Source of the DNA: Larix kaempferi | Lineage: Eukaryota; Streptophyta; Pinopsida; Pinales; Pinaceae | Length of the DNA: 64,000 nucleotides | Assembly: GCA_027924585.1 (NCBI GenBank) | Contig: BSBM01000423.1 | Span: forward strand, 3,729,501 to 3,793,500 | Reading direction: 5' to 3' | Shown here: positions 22,420-33,684 of the stretch, piece by piece | Numbering within the stretch: the first letter of the stretch is position 1 | How the letters are laid out: each line of letters opens with the position of its first letter | Made by a program: the position numbers and the translations under genes | The notes under the pieces: generated by a model | The model's input: only the letters and a program-made list of their open reading frames with translations | Databases searched by the model: none | Told to the model about the DNA's origin: nothing

Positions 22420-25271
22420 ATGCCAGAATCCTCCTTTAGAGAAGAAGAGCTTACACTTAAAGAAGCAATCGGAGTCTTTTAGCACGGGGGGATTGCAGAG
22501 TTAATGAAAACCCCTGCCAAGAAGGTTGCACTTGAACCCGGTCAAGCATCCAGAAGATCACCTCACCATACTCCAATCATGAAGGACAAAGGGAAAGAAA
22601 AAGGGAAGGATGTAACTGCACCACGAAGCAAGATTCTAAAGGCATCTTAGATGACATCGAAATCACCGGTCTATCAGAAAGAACCCTTGAAGCTGACACT
22701 AGAGTACATATCACCGTGGGCATTGAATTCCCTAGTCTTTAAATTGGCCAAGAATGCTAAGTATGAAATCCCATTGTTTCCAATCTCCAAACGTGTAGAC
22801 GTTGACAAGAACGTTCTTGGAAAAATTCCAGACTGTAAGTGGGAAGATTTTGACCTCCTAGGCGTGCACAAGGAAGAGCCCAATGCACCTAATTACCCAC
22901 AGTTCTAGCCGGACCAGTATATGTGCTGGAAAAAGGATTCCAAGGGAACTTTTAATTTGTTTGCTGAAAGCTGGCTGACACCTGTCGTTCAGTCAGGATT
23001 ACTGAACCTGCTAAGGTTGCCACATTTTGATCGATCACCAAAAGTAAATGTGGTGGCTCGCATGTTGATGGCGAGAATCCACCAGGGATATATGTGGCTC
23101 GACAGAAATGTTGATTTAAATATTGGTCTAATCAACCGCATGACCAGGCTAAGCAAGCGCGGTAAAGATCCCAAGCAGTTCTTCTAAGGGAAGAGCAAAG
23201 AAAAAGAAGCAGTTGAGAAAATGAAGAAAACCCATGTATTGGTGAAGGGATAGAGAGGATTCCTAACAGATGAAATTGAAGATAAAACGACAAAATTTGT
23301 CACGCAATTTCTCGCAGGGAAAATCCTTAGAATAGCTAGGCCTCCGGAGGTGCCTGCGGGCGCAATATTACTTGGTGTCGTTGTAGCTGAAGGCACACAA
23401 TTCAATTGGTGCCAGTTTCTTCTTAATGAGTTTTTGGAAGAACTCAATGATACACAGGAAAATGGCGGACAGTTCCATTTTACATGGTTGATCATCTTCA
23501 TCGCCTTTGTCGGATGGAAGGAGCCAAAGGACTATATGGGTGTAAACATAGAAACCAATGATCCTAGGGGATTTAGGTTTTCCAACCTCTGGGAAAATAT
23601 CAACGTAGAGCGATAGCATGTGACAGTTGAGGTTTTCTATCAATACTACATTCAGCTGTGCAACGCGATCACCCAGACACCCCGCATCACAAAGCAGGTA
23701 ATGTCGAAGTACATTCGTGTTCTTGATTTCAATGTAGACATGCAATGTATCTTCATTGCATCCAAAGCAAAAATGAAGAAACCAGAATGGTTCAGGGGAA
23801 ACTATCATATGTATGAGGAAGACATTGAAATCCTCATGAAATACTGGCCGACCGAGTTCCGTGTTGAAGTCATGGATGTGTGACCGACTCGGAAGAAGAT
23901 GAGCCAATCCCGCTGTCATGCCCGATCATTGAAGAAACAGGGAAGCGGAAAGAGCCCGAGACTTCGCAGAAGCTGAAGGCGCAGAAGAAGATGAAGGCCA
24001 TGAAGACTCAATTTGACACAATCCTGAATAAATATGACTTCAAGATGATAGGAGAAACAGTCTCAGAGCAAATGAAGGAACACATGGCCGACAAAGACAA
24101 AAAGGATAAGGTCATCCAGGATGACCTGCAAAAGACTTGGATCACACTGCAAGGCCTTATAAATAAAATGGATGATGTCCAAAAAAGCCTGACCTTGCTG
24201 CGCGACGCAGTAGCTGAAGGGAGGTTGGCAGGAACCTCGCAGCAAGCACCGCCGCAGCTAGCAATAACACTACTGTCAAAGACTAGAGTTGTCCATTTGG
24301 ACCCATTGGCTATCTCATTTCCAATGTCAGAATAGATCATCCTGGACATAAAGGGTGTCGAGCGGGTAGAGCTCGACTTGGCCAAAATCCCCCTATTAGG
24401 TTTGCATTTTATGCACATGCAGATAGTCGAGGAGATGCATGAGCGGACAGTAGACTCAATGAAGTCACAAGCAGAGCTGCAAGCAGCAAACAGGAAAATC
24501 TAGCTGCACGCAAAAATGTAGCTATGGAATGAACAGGATCGCCGACAAAACTTGGACACTACCATATCTAATGTTGTGCAGGATATTGAAGGTATAGAAA
24601 TCCAGGATGATCCTGCGGACATAGTTCTTAGGACCGGGGAGAAGGTAATATCTTTGAAGATAGAGATGCAGGATAAGGACATCCTCCATGAGGCTGATCT
24701 TACCACCTTGAGGGAAAAACTGAACACCTAGACGCCATTAATTGAGCAGCAGTTAAGAGAGCAAGCAGTGAGTGCCGCCGTGCAAAGCATAACATGTGAG
24801 ATGGCTAAGTGCCAAGATCTCTTAGAAAAGGTGTCAAAGGAATTCATAGCCCTTGAAGAGGATCAAGGCCTGTTGTAGGTCAAGACCACGGTGAAAGAAA
24901 AATAGACCACGCTGGAGAAGTTGGATGCAGAGGTCAAAGCTCTGCGACCCAGGGAGAGGCTGCCGAGATACAAGGAGATATCCATCTTAAAGAAGGAAGT
25001 CTAGGCACTAGGAGAAAAAGAGACTGAGATGGATAATTAGTCCCAGCAACTCCAGGAGGATGCCATGGTAGTGTCGCAGCAGATAGAAGACAAACTGATG
25101 GAAATGCGCGACATCCACGAGCAGGTACAAGGCCAAATTGGAGAAGAGATAACCCCATCACTACTTGAGGTAGTAAAAAAAATTGAACAAGATACCAAAG
25201 AAGTAGTGGAGCAATTTTCCAACACGTATAATGAGTTTGCGGCCAAATTAGTTCCACTGGTTGCAGCATAG
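22420..25271 (+). pseudogene. G additional ORF: globular N-terminus plus coiled coil
   Basis: A long sense ORF lies between pol and the 3' LTR. The start ATG at 22420 gives MPESSFREEELTLKEAIGVF. About 480 codons follow in one frame with TAG stops, including a globular part (SPWALNSLVFKLAKNAKYEIP, TPVVQSGLLNLLRLPHFDRSP, AEGTQFNWCQFLLNEFLEEL). Near 23880 the frame shifts and a lysine/glutamate-rich region begins (ETSQKLKAQKKMKAMKTQFD) that continues to 25271 with heptad-like spacing, consistent with a long coiled coil. I do not recognise a named domain. aORF1 shares the GTxFNW motif and the same layout. The role is unknown; position matches the additional ORFs described in plant Ty3 elements. 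Confidence 0.7.
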
Positions 25272-25317
25272 AGCGAGACAACTGAAGTAGCAAGTGGCTC
25301 GAGGACGAGCCACATGT

Positions 25318-25331
25318 AAGTGTTAGGGGCA
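25318..25331 (+). other. G polypurine tract (weak)
   Basis: AAGTGTTAGGGGCA directly before the 3' LTR; purine-rich with two T interruptions. It is the expected plus-strand primer site. Confidence 0.55.
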
Positions 25332-26936
25332 TGTTGGGCCCAGGTTGAAGTAAAGTTTTGGTAACAGTTTTGGAGATTGAGTTGAGCATAGCTCATAAAG
25401 ATAAATTTTGTCTAAGTGTTGAGGAGGTTGCAAAGCTGTGCGCAGCATCCAAGTTTTGATCATGCTGTGAGGTTGTGCATAGCACCTGGATTTTGGAAGC
25501 ACCACGAAGACCAGCACTGCGAGGAAGCAGTGCTGCGAAGAAGTTAGGAAATGTGGAACCAGCAAAGCAGAGTGCTGGACAAGGATTAGGTGTAGGTACT
25601 GGAGGGACCAGTAGCAATCTATTTTTGGAAAGATGCTTCAGAAGTGTCGAGCGGTGGGCACGAGCAAATCAGGAAGCCAGCCAATACACAATTTTGTTCA
25701 GGAAAGCGACATCTTGGCACGCTTGGTGGGAAAAACCGTTAGAGATAAATAGTTTGACGGAAGCATCCTGTTGGAAAGCATGCTACAGGAAGGCTGATAG
25801 CAACAGAATGAAGACGTGGAGAACCGCCACGATGAAGCAGATGCTACTAGATGCCAACAAGCCGGTTTAGGGAAACCAGCACAGTTGTGTAAACCCTTTG
25901 GGTTTTGGGTTTAGGTCTTCGATGTTGTAAAGACATGACCTGCGGGCATGATCTATAAAAGAAGACAATTTTGTATGGGATGGGGTTACAGTTAGTGGGA
26001 TTAGGACTTTTTGTATTGTAAAATCTCTTGAGTCGAGAAGATTGTAAAGGATCTGCAGCTGTGTGCGCAGAGTCCTATTTTTGAGAGAAAGGATAGTCTG
26101 CTGCTGAGTGCGCAGACTAAGAATGGTTGTCCCCATCCCTTATTAAAGAAATATATTACCAACTGTTCTTGTGGACGTAGCTTCCCACCCAGGGGAGTGA
26201 ACCACATTAAATCCCATGTTGTACGATTGTGTTTTATGAATGAATGAGTATTTGTGCTGTCTGTAATTGAATGTCTAAATGTTTCTTTGCATACTATTAT
26301 GAGAGGGATTTTATATGCATTTTCCATTAGAAGGAATATGGAAATGATATGTTAAGTTCTATATGAACAGATGAATAATGCACATTTAGCATAGTGTTTG
26401 AAGATGACGAAACAGTCATTTGGTTAAACACTTTCTTAGACACAGTAGAAGAATGCATAGTAGTTGGATTGTATAGTCATATATGCTCAATTAATAGCTT
26501 CCCGACATAACGAATGAATGATTAAAAGAATAGTCAGTTAAGTGCCTAAATGAGTGGATGAGTGATATTCGTTTAAGTGTTGAAGTGTTTTCCAAGATAA
26601 TCCAAGTGTAGAATAAGCTACATTGTTCGCAGCTTCGGGAGAAGTCTCACGATAGAAGAACATAGTGGTGCGGACCGGAGCATTGTCCATCGCTGTGCAG
26701 TCTCATCTCGTAGCACATACCTCCTGTTGTGTTGCGCGGTATGTCTGTCCAAGCAACTCATCACTTACTATGGAAACCTGATTCCGCAGTACCCCATAGA
26801 TACACCTCGGGTGAGACCTCATCCTACTTGCAGGTTGTTTCCGAAAGGGCCAGTATGACGGGGTTTTGTTGGTCCAAGGGGAAACAACAAAGAACCTGGG
26901 TCTTATAGAAAACCTCTAGGTCAATTATTGCCAACA
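25332..26936 (+). repeat. G right (3') LTR
   Basis: 1605 bp, ends GCCAACA, followed by the target duplication caagc (26937-26941). TATA box at 25954-25961. Confidence 0.95.
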
Positions 26937-26941
26937 CAAGC

Positions 26942-28018
26942 TGAATGATAAGTCAAGTCCATCAAAAGGAGCCTCCAGCTCCAAGAAGGACAAACATAGG
27001 AGATCTACATGTCCCTACTTCAAGAGAGGAAACCATCCTTAGAAATCTTGCATGCACAAGAAAATAGATCTACTAACCAAGCTTCTTGAACAGAACAAAA
27101 TTGCTATTCCAAAAGATGCAAAGATGTCTGATTCTGGAAGTGGATCTGATGGTCATGAGGATTTCCAAAGCCTCCAACCACATGGTTACCTCTGAAGAAT
27201 CATTTTCTTCTTTAGATATCAAAGATGGGCCTACTATTCACATGGGAGACAACTCTCAGATCTCTGCCAAAGGGTTGGGTATAGTACATATGGAGCATGG
27301 AAAGTTCAAGAATGTTCTATTCGTTCCCTCCTTGACAACAAATTTGTTGTCTGTATATCAGATGACTAACACCAGATCACCTAAGAAGGTGACCTTTGGT
27401 CCTGACACAGTTGATATTACATAGATCTCCACTGGGAAGACTATAGCAAAAGGGTTTGCAAATCATGCCTCCAAGGCATATGAGTTCTCTCATTTTTTTC
27501 TCTTCTCTCTTCCTACTCCTTCGGAATCTGATGAAGATTCAAGTGATTGTTCTTCTGATGAAGATGAAGATCTTGATGTTGAGATCAAAGTTCATGAAAA
27601 TTCAGATCCAGAACCAACACATGTTCTCAATCCAGAGACAAGGCCAGCATGGGCTCACACAGTCCTTGCAGCTACTGGGAACACAGTTGAGGATCCATTA
27701 GCTCATAGAACTACCAGATTTTAGCACCATGCAAACCTTGCATTATTCCATCTACCTCTCCATGATAGATGCAACATGATGATGGGGTTCTCCCTTACAT
27801 ACCTTGAGAAGACTCATCATGATCCATTCGCTCCAGTTGCAGAAAGAATTCCTGAAAGACTTGCTTCATCCAATACATCCTCTACACAGTGGGAGGCACA
27901 TCAGAAGATCGGATCCAGATCTAGTACCTGCTTTGGCATCCTACAGAGGATCAGCTTGCCAAGTTTTTTGCAAAAGTTTTCACTAATGAAAGATTCTTTC
28001 TTTTCTGCTTAGCATGAT
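26942..28018 (+). pseudogene. C remnants: Gag tail, protease/pre-integrase, RNase H scrap
   Basis: After G, the C polyprotein resumes with a Ser/Lys-rich Gag tail and a zinc-knuckle-like remnant (CPYFKRGNHP.KSC). Next comes a fragment with SKASNHMVTSEESF and GDNSQISAKGLGIVH, the protease flank of copia elements, then FVPSLTTNLLSVYQMT of the GAG-pre-integrase part. Asp/Ser/Glu-rich sequence then leads into SNPETRPAWAHTVLA. Integrase and RT are absent. Near 27935 a short segment PTEDQLAKFFAKVF resembles the C-terminal tail of copia RNase H. Frames change several times. C therefore kept both ends of the polyprotein and lost the middle. Confidence 0.68.
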
Positions 28019-28157
28019 GGTTCTTTGAGTTATTTTACTATTCTTTTGGGAGGGGTATTTTTCCCATGAGGTTTTCCCCATTTCCTCGGTTTATGGACAG
28101 TTCTTTATTTTTCTATCATTTATTTGATTGTATGGGTGACCTTTGGTCCTAGTTACC

Positions 28158-28178
28158 AAGGTCCAAGATGGATTAAGG
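28158..28178 (+). other. C polypurine tract
   Basis: AAGGTCCAAGATGGATTAAGG precedes the 3' LTR directly; purine-rich and at the usual site. Confidence 0.6.
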
Positions 28179-28979
28179 TGTTAGGATATTCCTATACTCC
28201 ATCCTAGTCCTACCAACATTTCAATTATTTTCATTATCAGTCTTGCATGCATTTCTACATGCAACATGCATTCTGCATGAATGCATGCAATTGCATGCAT
28301 CCCAGTCATCAGTCCCAGCACTTAGCCCTCAGTTAGCTAGCCCCGAGAGCTTTTATCATATTAGTTTTAGCCCTCCTAGACAGGGAGGCACCCACTTCTC
28401 ACCCACCACTTGAGAAGGGCACCTTTTCTCACCTACCAATCCTGTTGTACTTCAGTCAGTTGATTTATCATCAGTTCTTTCCTTGATTTAAGGCTAGACT
28501 GAATCTCAATTGACTGTATCACTCCGATGGAACTCCGATGAGACTTGACTACCCATTCTGACACCAGATAGCAACTCATGCGCCCTCCATTGAGCCTCCT
28601 TCATTCAGTTAGTGCCTCCATGTGCCAGTTACACCTACCACACTCAGTTAGACTCAGTTTGACTGATGGTTGATAGTTACTTGTGAATTGATGTCTCCAT
28701 TGATGATGATATAGACTTCTAGTTTTGCTTTGATGACACTCCACTGAATTTGGATCTATCCATGCAGGCTAATTCGAATCACACCTAGTGTATTTGAATC
28801 CTTAGCATTGTATAATTACTGTTTTACTATTCAGATTAATGTAACATGTGTAATTATTCCACCTCTATCTGAGCTCCTTTGAATCTATGTTCTACTGCTC
28901 TATTCTTCTTCTATTATTCCTAAATTCTTTCATTGTGAGGTTTACATCATCTCTTGGATCTACTGTGAGCGTTTTCACA
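28179..28979 (+). repeat. C right (3') LTR
   Basis: 801 bp, paired with 11871-12652. It includes a larger CATGCA cluster at 28243-28301. The 19-bp excess over the left LTR comes mainly from that cluster and a few small indels. Confidence 0.93.
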
Positions 28980-29015
28980 CAGACCTGTCTAACTAGATGA
29001 CCTGGGAAGGAGATG

Positions 29016-30684
29016 GTATATGTAACATCCCCTTCCATCAATCCAATGCAAGGAAGGAAACGTTAACCACACTTACCAGGATTATTTGACAATCTCAACC
29101 CCATACATTACTCATAAATTCATAACAATTAAAATCTTCTGTGTGCAGACTCATACTCAATATAAATACAACGAAAATAAACATATTTGCAAGCACACAA
29201 GTAGTAATGTATCGTCATATCTAACACAGGCATATGATGATCCATTATGCAGAGAATTCGATCTTGCACTCATGCTATGCACAGACTTCATGTCGATTTC
29301 ATTAAGATAATCATTTCATTTCATTAACATGGACAATTATAATTCAGAATTAACACAATGCAGAACACATAATGCATATAATGTAAATCACATAAAACAC
29401 TTATCTTGAAGATGAAGATGTCCAAACAACTGGCTATGTGAGAGCAACGTTCCACCCAACCATAGATCTCTGTCCAGCTTGTATTTTTTCAGCTGAGAGA
29501 TCACCCCCGAGCTGGGTTGTGTATCCACTAAGGAGGAACTAAATAGGCTCACTCATAGCCATGGTTTCACTCAACATCTATGCTAAGCCAACTCACAGTT
29601 TAGTTTGTCAAGCATACAATAGACAAAGGAGGGAAATGCTAAGCCAGTGAGCTCATCCAAAGAGCTACATGCATCTCAAATGAATTCAACAGTCAAGGCA
29701 CCCACATTACCTACCACACCTAACACAAGGAAGGTCCCCTTCTCTGTTGCACAATCCCTCAGGCATCCCTTCCCTCCAATTCTCTTCTGGATGGGTATAG
29801 AAAGGTCCAACTGCTAATTCTTGAGATTCTAGCCTTCACTGGGTTGATCAAGCAAACCCAACCTCTGCTCAGTCATTCACAATTGGATTTCCCACAATTC
29901 TGTTCATCAAATAACTCCATCTCGTCACTGGTTTTCTAGGCTATAAAAAATGGGTTTTCCAATGGATTTCATGGTATCCAATACTCTCAAATTCATCCCA
30001 AGGTTCATATCTCTGGATCCCCCATTGGATTTTACTGTCAAATACCAAATCTGGGTGTTTTTGGCAATTCAAAACATGGGTTCTTGCAAAGTTGTGATTT
30101 CTAGTTTTTCTCACTACTGGGAATTCTTTTTTGGATGAAAATTGATGCTGGGTTGTTCCACACTGGAATGGGAATGATAATGAAGCAACCTTCATGAGGT
30201 AGAGTGAAATGTGGTACAAGAAAACAAAGCCCATACTCTGCCATACAAATTTCTGGGCTGCCCATGCTCCATTGAAGCCATGGACTGAAATCTTCAACTA
30301 CTTCCTTACAACATAAATAAATGTCATCAAGGAAAGTCAAATGGGTTGTCACAATGACAATTGGCAGCATATGGTTCATCCCCACAGCCCCCTCACCACT
30401 CCCTAGTGGAATACACATGGCCCCTTCTCATTCGTTGCTCCCATATCCAGTTTTTTGTATTTTATTGCAACATTAAATATTTACATCAATTTACAATATT
30501 CCATGGCTTAATAGCACACGGGCAACAAAATGTCAAATGCTTGTCCATTTAAAATAAAATACGAACATATACTAGCGGGGCCTTGGCCTTGAGCTCCACG
30601 CTAGGGAAACATACATCACATGTGTACAATATTTAAATAAAAGCCAATAATTCACAAGGGTCAAAATTGGGGTATTACAGTATA
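29016..30684. mobile_element. S: solo LTR of a Ty3-type element with target duplication
   Basis: A 1659-bp segment (29021-30679) starts TGTAACATCCCC and ends GGGGTATTACA, so its termini are inverted (TGTAAYA...). It is flanked by a perfect 5-bp duplication, gtata (29016-29020 and 30680-30684). There is no internal coding sequence, primer site or second LTR, so it is best read as a solo LTR left by recombination between the two LTRs of a full element. The TGTAATACCCC end on the minus strand is common in plant Ty3 elements. Short ORFs inside it are not conserved coding. It interrupts the T1 protease 41 bp from C. Confidence 0.88.
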
Positions 30685-31400
30685 GGCTACCCATTAATCT
30701 TCTTGCAAATTGAAAATGGCATAACGTTGGATGAATCTCCATAATCTACCAAGCAATTATGAAAATTATGATTAAATATTTCAAAAGTTAACAGGAACGA
30801 AAGAGTCTGGGATTTTGATTTTCCACCGATGCTTGCTTCGTTAATCTTAGTATCAGACTCAATGTTTTCTAAGAAACTGCTTGGTTGTGGGTCAAAAGCT
30901 TCTAACAATTTCTTTCTCTGTTGGGGAATATTACATAGCTCAAATAAAGATATATTTGCTTTAGTTTTCTTAATGTCTTCAACAATATCACACCCCATGT
31001 TGTATTCTTCTGTGCTTTTCCCACTATTTCCTGTTCTATTTACCACAAATTTTTCCTGAACTGTTTTGGTTATTAGGCTTGTTTCTTTTACAACTTTAGT
31101 ATTTACTTTGTGTTGAGGTTGTGTGATGCCAATATTTCTTTTAGGATCCTCTTTTGTAATCTTTACCTTACGCAATGCCAGTCTTTGATCTGCTATAGGT
31201 CCTTTACTTCTAGTGGTAACATTTACTGATGAAACTTGAACTTCTTCAGATGATTCTTCTTCATTCAACCCCAAAGTGGGTGCCCAGTCCCATAACACCA
31301 TTTTGGTTTCCTCCATTGGATCCTCTTGTTCTTTGGTTTGATCTGCCTCCACCTCCTCTTGATCTGTCAGTTAAGCGCCCAACAATTGGTTCAATACTAA
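30685..31400 (-). pseudogene. T1 protease N-terminal half and Gag C-terminus
   Basis: The minus strand reads a charged Gag tail (EADQTKEQEDPMEETKMVLW; TTRSKGPIADQRLALRKVKI) and then FLLTFEIFNHNFHNCLVDYGDSSNVMPFSICKKI (active site at about 30720-30750). The expected plant form of the active site is LVDSGASSNVMP, so Ser and Ala are replaced by Tyr and Asp here and catalysis would fail. The remaining part of the domain is at 11552-11865, beyond S and C. About 40 bp of protease sequence survives between the two insertions (28980-29020). Confidence 0.82.
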
Positions 31401-32723
31401 AGTCATCAATTTTATCCACTGTGGGCGGCTCTTTTTAGAATGGTGTTCTTGATGAAAAGTGAAGAGATGTTCCATGCCTACCTCATTCATATTTAAGACA
31501 ACATAATTAGTAACAGGTGGTAAATACTGTCCACTTTCTTCCTTTTTCTTGTAAAAGGGTTTGAAAGGTTTCCTAGATGTACTGGCACTTTAATATTTGT
31601 CCAAATCCACTATTTTATTGGATAATTTCTGTACCATTTTAACCACATTTTCTAACTCATTTGAGGGTTCTTCTTTGGGTCTTGATAATATGAGAGGCTT
31701 CTTGTTGGCTGTTGGTTTTGTTTCCAATTATGATGCATGTCTTGCTTCTTCATAATTTTCAATTAAATTAGCCTTAATTGCTCTTTTAACAAACATGGCT
31801 ATGGGTGGATACAGTGTTGTAGTGTAATACTCTACCAAAGATTCCTCAGTTGGTTTCGTGGCAGTACTAAAATTGTTTTACAGGGTGGTGAATCTTTGAT
31901 TAAACTCTTGTACCTTTTCTTTCTTATCCATCCTCGTAGATAACAATTCTTTTATGAGTGTGGCAACAATCTTTTGATTCCCAAATTTGTTTAAAAAACA
32001 TTTCTCAAAACCATGCCAATCTGCTATGGAGTTAGCTTGTAAACTGAAATAGCAAGAAGATTCCCTTGGCTCAAATGTGTAAGGGAAGAGTTTGCAGACT
32101 ACACCTTCATGTTCTACATTTAAAATATTTAGAGAGAAATAGAAACTCTTGAAATGATCTTCAGCAGAGATGCCTCTTCCAGGGTCGAATTTGGGCAGGA
32201 CCCGTTATAGGTGCTTGGGCAGATCATTTAAAGGAGCATCCAAACTAAGGGGCCCTCTGGCTCACGCAGGTTGGTTTCCAGCTATGATTCTCGGTGGAGA
32301 ATGTGGTGGAGAGTACAACAGAGAATGTGGTGGAGTTTGAGTACTTTCCTGAGTTGGAGGAGATTCAGGCCTCAATTGATCAAGAGGTTCTATGATTTCT
32401 TGAAGAGACAGATCCAAGAGTTGTTCCAAATTTTCCACAAGTACTGAATCTCTGGTGTATTTGATCTCTTTCTTGGGAACTCACCTTCTAGGTAATCTAG
32501 GAATCACGCTCAACCCCCCATGTTTTCTTACATAAGAACACGTATGCCTACAAAAATGGTCTGCTTCTTCAAAGGGAACAACAAATAAAGGTTCTGGATG
32601 TTCCTCGCCATAATTCATATTTTCTTCATCTTGTTGTTCCAGAACGAAGTCTTCTGGTATAGCTATTTCACGTGGGTCTCTAGAGGAATCCTTCTGTACA
32701 AATGGGTCTCCTCTTCCAGCCAT
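31400..32723 (-). pseudogene. T1 Gag
   Basis: The start is the ATG at 32723 (MAGRGDPFVQKDSSRDPREI), 8 bp after the primer site region. The frame is kept leftward but broken by TAG stops (near 32481, 32260, 32200, 31880, 31730). Capsid hallmarks are ISAEDHFKSFYFSLNILNVEHEGV, FPYTFEPRESSCYFSLQANSI, WHGFEKCFLNKFGNQK and KEKVQEFNQRFTTL, the usual Ty3 Gag core with the WxxF...F pattern. No zinc knuckle is recognisable. It would have formed the particle. Confidence 0.78.
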
Positions 32724-32730
32724 GCACTGG

Positions 32731-32750
32731 CGGCCCTCCTTCTAGTGCCA
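32731..32750 (-). other. T1 primer binding site (candidate)
   Basis: The minus strand reads TGGCACTAGAAGGAGGGCCG five bases after the LTR end. Position and the TGG start fit a primer site; the tRNA is not assigned. Confidence 0.6.
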
Positions 32751-32755
32751 AAAAT

Positions 32756-33408
32756 TGTTGATGCCTCTAAAATTGCACCACCAATAGTTGGGGATTCTAA
32801 CCGCTAAGCAAGCCCAATTGGATCGCTCACCGTTTGGTGTGGGGGAATCCATCCAGTTAACAGTCCTACTACCGTGTGTGTGTGTTTGATTCAAATATTC
32901 TACTGGTTGCATCCTGATTCACCATTTATGTATTTTATATTTTATTATGAGATGCAAGTGCCCTAATTAAATGCATGTAATTGACAGGAAGAAACCACAC
33001 TAGTGATGCCCAGGTTCTTACATCTCGTCTTATTGCTCCCGCCTTATCAATTACCTATTTATTCCAACTCTAAATTAATCTAATCTCACTAGCCTATCCT
33101 AGGGAGCAAGATTGAATTAAGAGTAACAAACAAGAAATGCTCATAAAAGTCTCATAGGTAGCCGTTTAAACACATTAATCAGATCTGCTGTAGAAATAAT
33201 ATCAAAGATAGATCTGATATGATAAAGCACATTATTACTCATTTAACACATAAACAATTGCACAAAAAACAAAATCATTCATCATAATGAATTAACTCAA
33301 GATGTTAGAATGATCTCATAGTATGATTAGAAATGCAATAAGAATTAGTTCCATTAACATTCCACATATTACATGAAAAATCTATGCACCAGCTTTCCCC
33401 AGGCAACA
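32756..33408 (-). repeat. T1 5' LTR (653 bp)
   Basis: The plus strand begins TGTTGATGCC and ends AGGCAACA, giving TGTTG...CAACA termini next to the primer site. No second copy is visible in the window, so the boundary at 33408 rests on termini only. In the minus direction aORF1 ends 277 bp upstream of it, which is also the distance at which a 3' LTR would follow that ORF. Confidence 0.6.
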
Positions 33409-33684
33409 TATCCTTCATTATTAAGCAAAAAAATAGTTCTCATACAAAAATAGTCCAGCTCTATTATACCTACCAAAAAGTCCTTCTCTATTCTCTTTCT
33501 CTATTTATGTCTTTACAAAAATGTCTTCTAGTGCCTATTCACATGCCCTAACACTAGGGATTCCCAAAATTTTGTCTTCTAGTTCTTGTACAAAGAAATT
33601 ACAAAAATTAATATGCAGTTGTCGTTTCCACATCAGAGATGTACTTAGAACATATGTTGGAAAATATAAGAGATATTTACAAAT
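33409..33684 (-). other. aORF1 3' flank
   Basis: 276 bp of AT-rich sequence between the LTR and the aORF1 stop. Purine-rich on the minus strand just before the LTR (AATGAAGGATA), which could serve as a polypurine tract if the LTR belongs to the aORF1 element. Confidence 0.4.

Larger units (their letters stand above)
13469..26936 (+). mobile_element. G: 13.5-kb Ty3 retrotransposon with additional ORF
   Basis: A full-length Ty3 element with two roughly 1.6-kb LTRs (13469-15072, 25332-26936; TGTTGG...CCAACA) and a perfect 5-bp target duplication, caagc. The order on the plus strand is primer binding site, an extra N-terminal ORF, Gag with several zinc knuckles, protease, a second gag-like domain, RT, RNase H, integrase, and a sense additional ORF before the polypurine tract and 3' LTR. 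From about 17640 to 21854 one reading frame is kept and is interrupted only by single-codon stops. The LTRs are similar but visibly diverged, so the insertion is not recent. It is the youngest layer at this site, lying in C, which lies in T1. Confidence 0.95.
11871..28979 (+). mobile_element. C: internally deleted Ty1/copia element, carrying G
   Basis: Left LTR 11871-12652 and right LTR 28179-28979 are direct repeats starting TGTTAG and ending TTTTCACA. A tRNA-Met primer binding site follows the left one and a polypurine tract precedes the right one. Removing element G leaves only about 2.05 kb of internal sequence: Gag, a protease/GAG-pre-integrase fragment and a scrap of RNase H C-terminus. 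Integrase and RT are missing, so C was non-autonomous. The flanking 5-mers are tagat (11866-11870) and cagac (28980-28984), which differ by two transitions and may be a decayed target duplication. C sits inside the T1 protease. Confidence 0.88.
7914..33408 (-). mobile_element. T1: Tat-like Ty3 element, interrupted by C and S
   Basis: On the minus strand the parts run 5' LTR (33408-32756), primer binding site, gag, protease, archaeal-type RNase H, reverse transcriptase, RNase H and integrase, ending at 7914. Subtracting the two insertions (C with its cargo, and S) leaves about 6.1 kb of internal sequence, normal for Ty3 gag-pol. The 3' LTR is not recognisable left of 7914, so the left end is probably deleted or rearranged. 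Numerous TAG/TAA stops and frameshifts make it a pseudo-element. The archaeal-type RNase H places it near the Tat lineage, but its position upstream of RT is unusual. Confidence 0.82.

Noticed and set aside
11861-28999. Longer target duplication aactagat for element C
   Set aside because: The right-hand aactagat is 13 bp away from the LTR end. The frame of the T1 protease fits the adjacent 5-mers tagat/cagac better, so the longer match is probably chance.
29941-30418. Overlapping minus-strand ORFs in the solo LTR S
   Set aside because: They lie wholly inside an LTR, overlap in several frames and show no domain.
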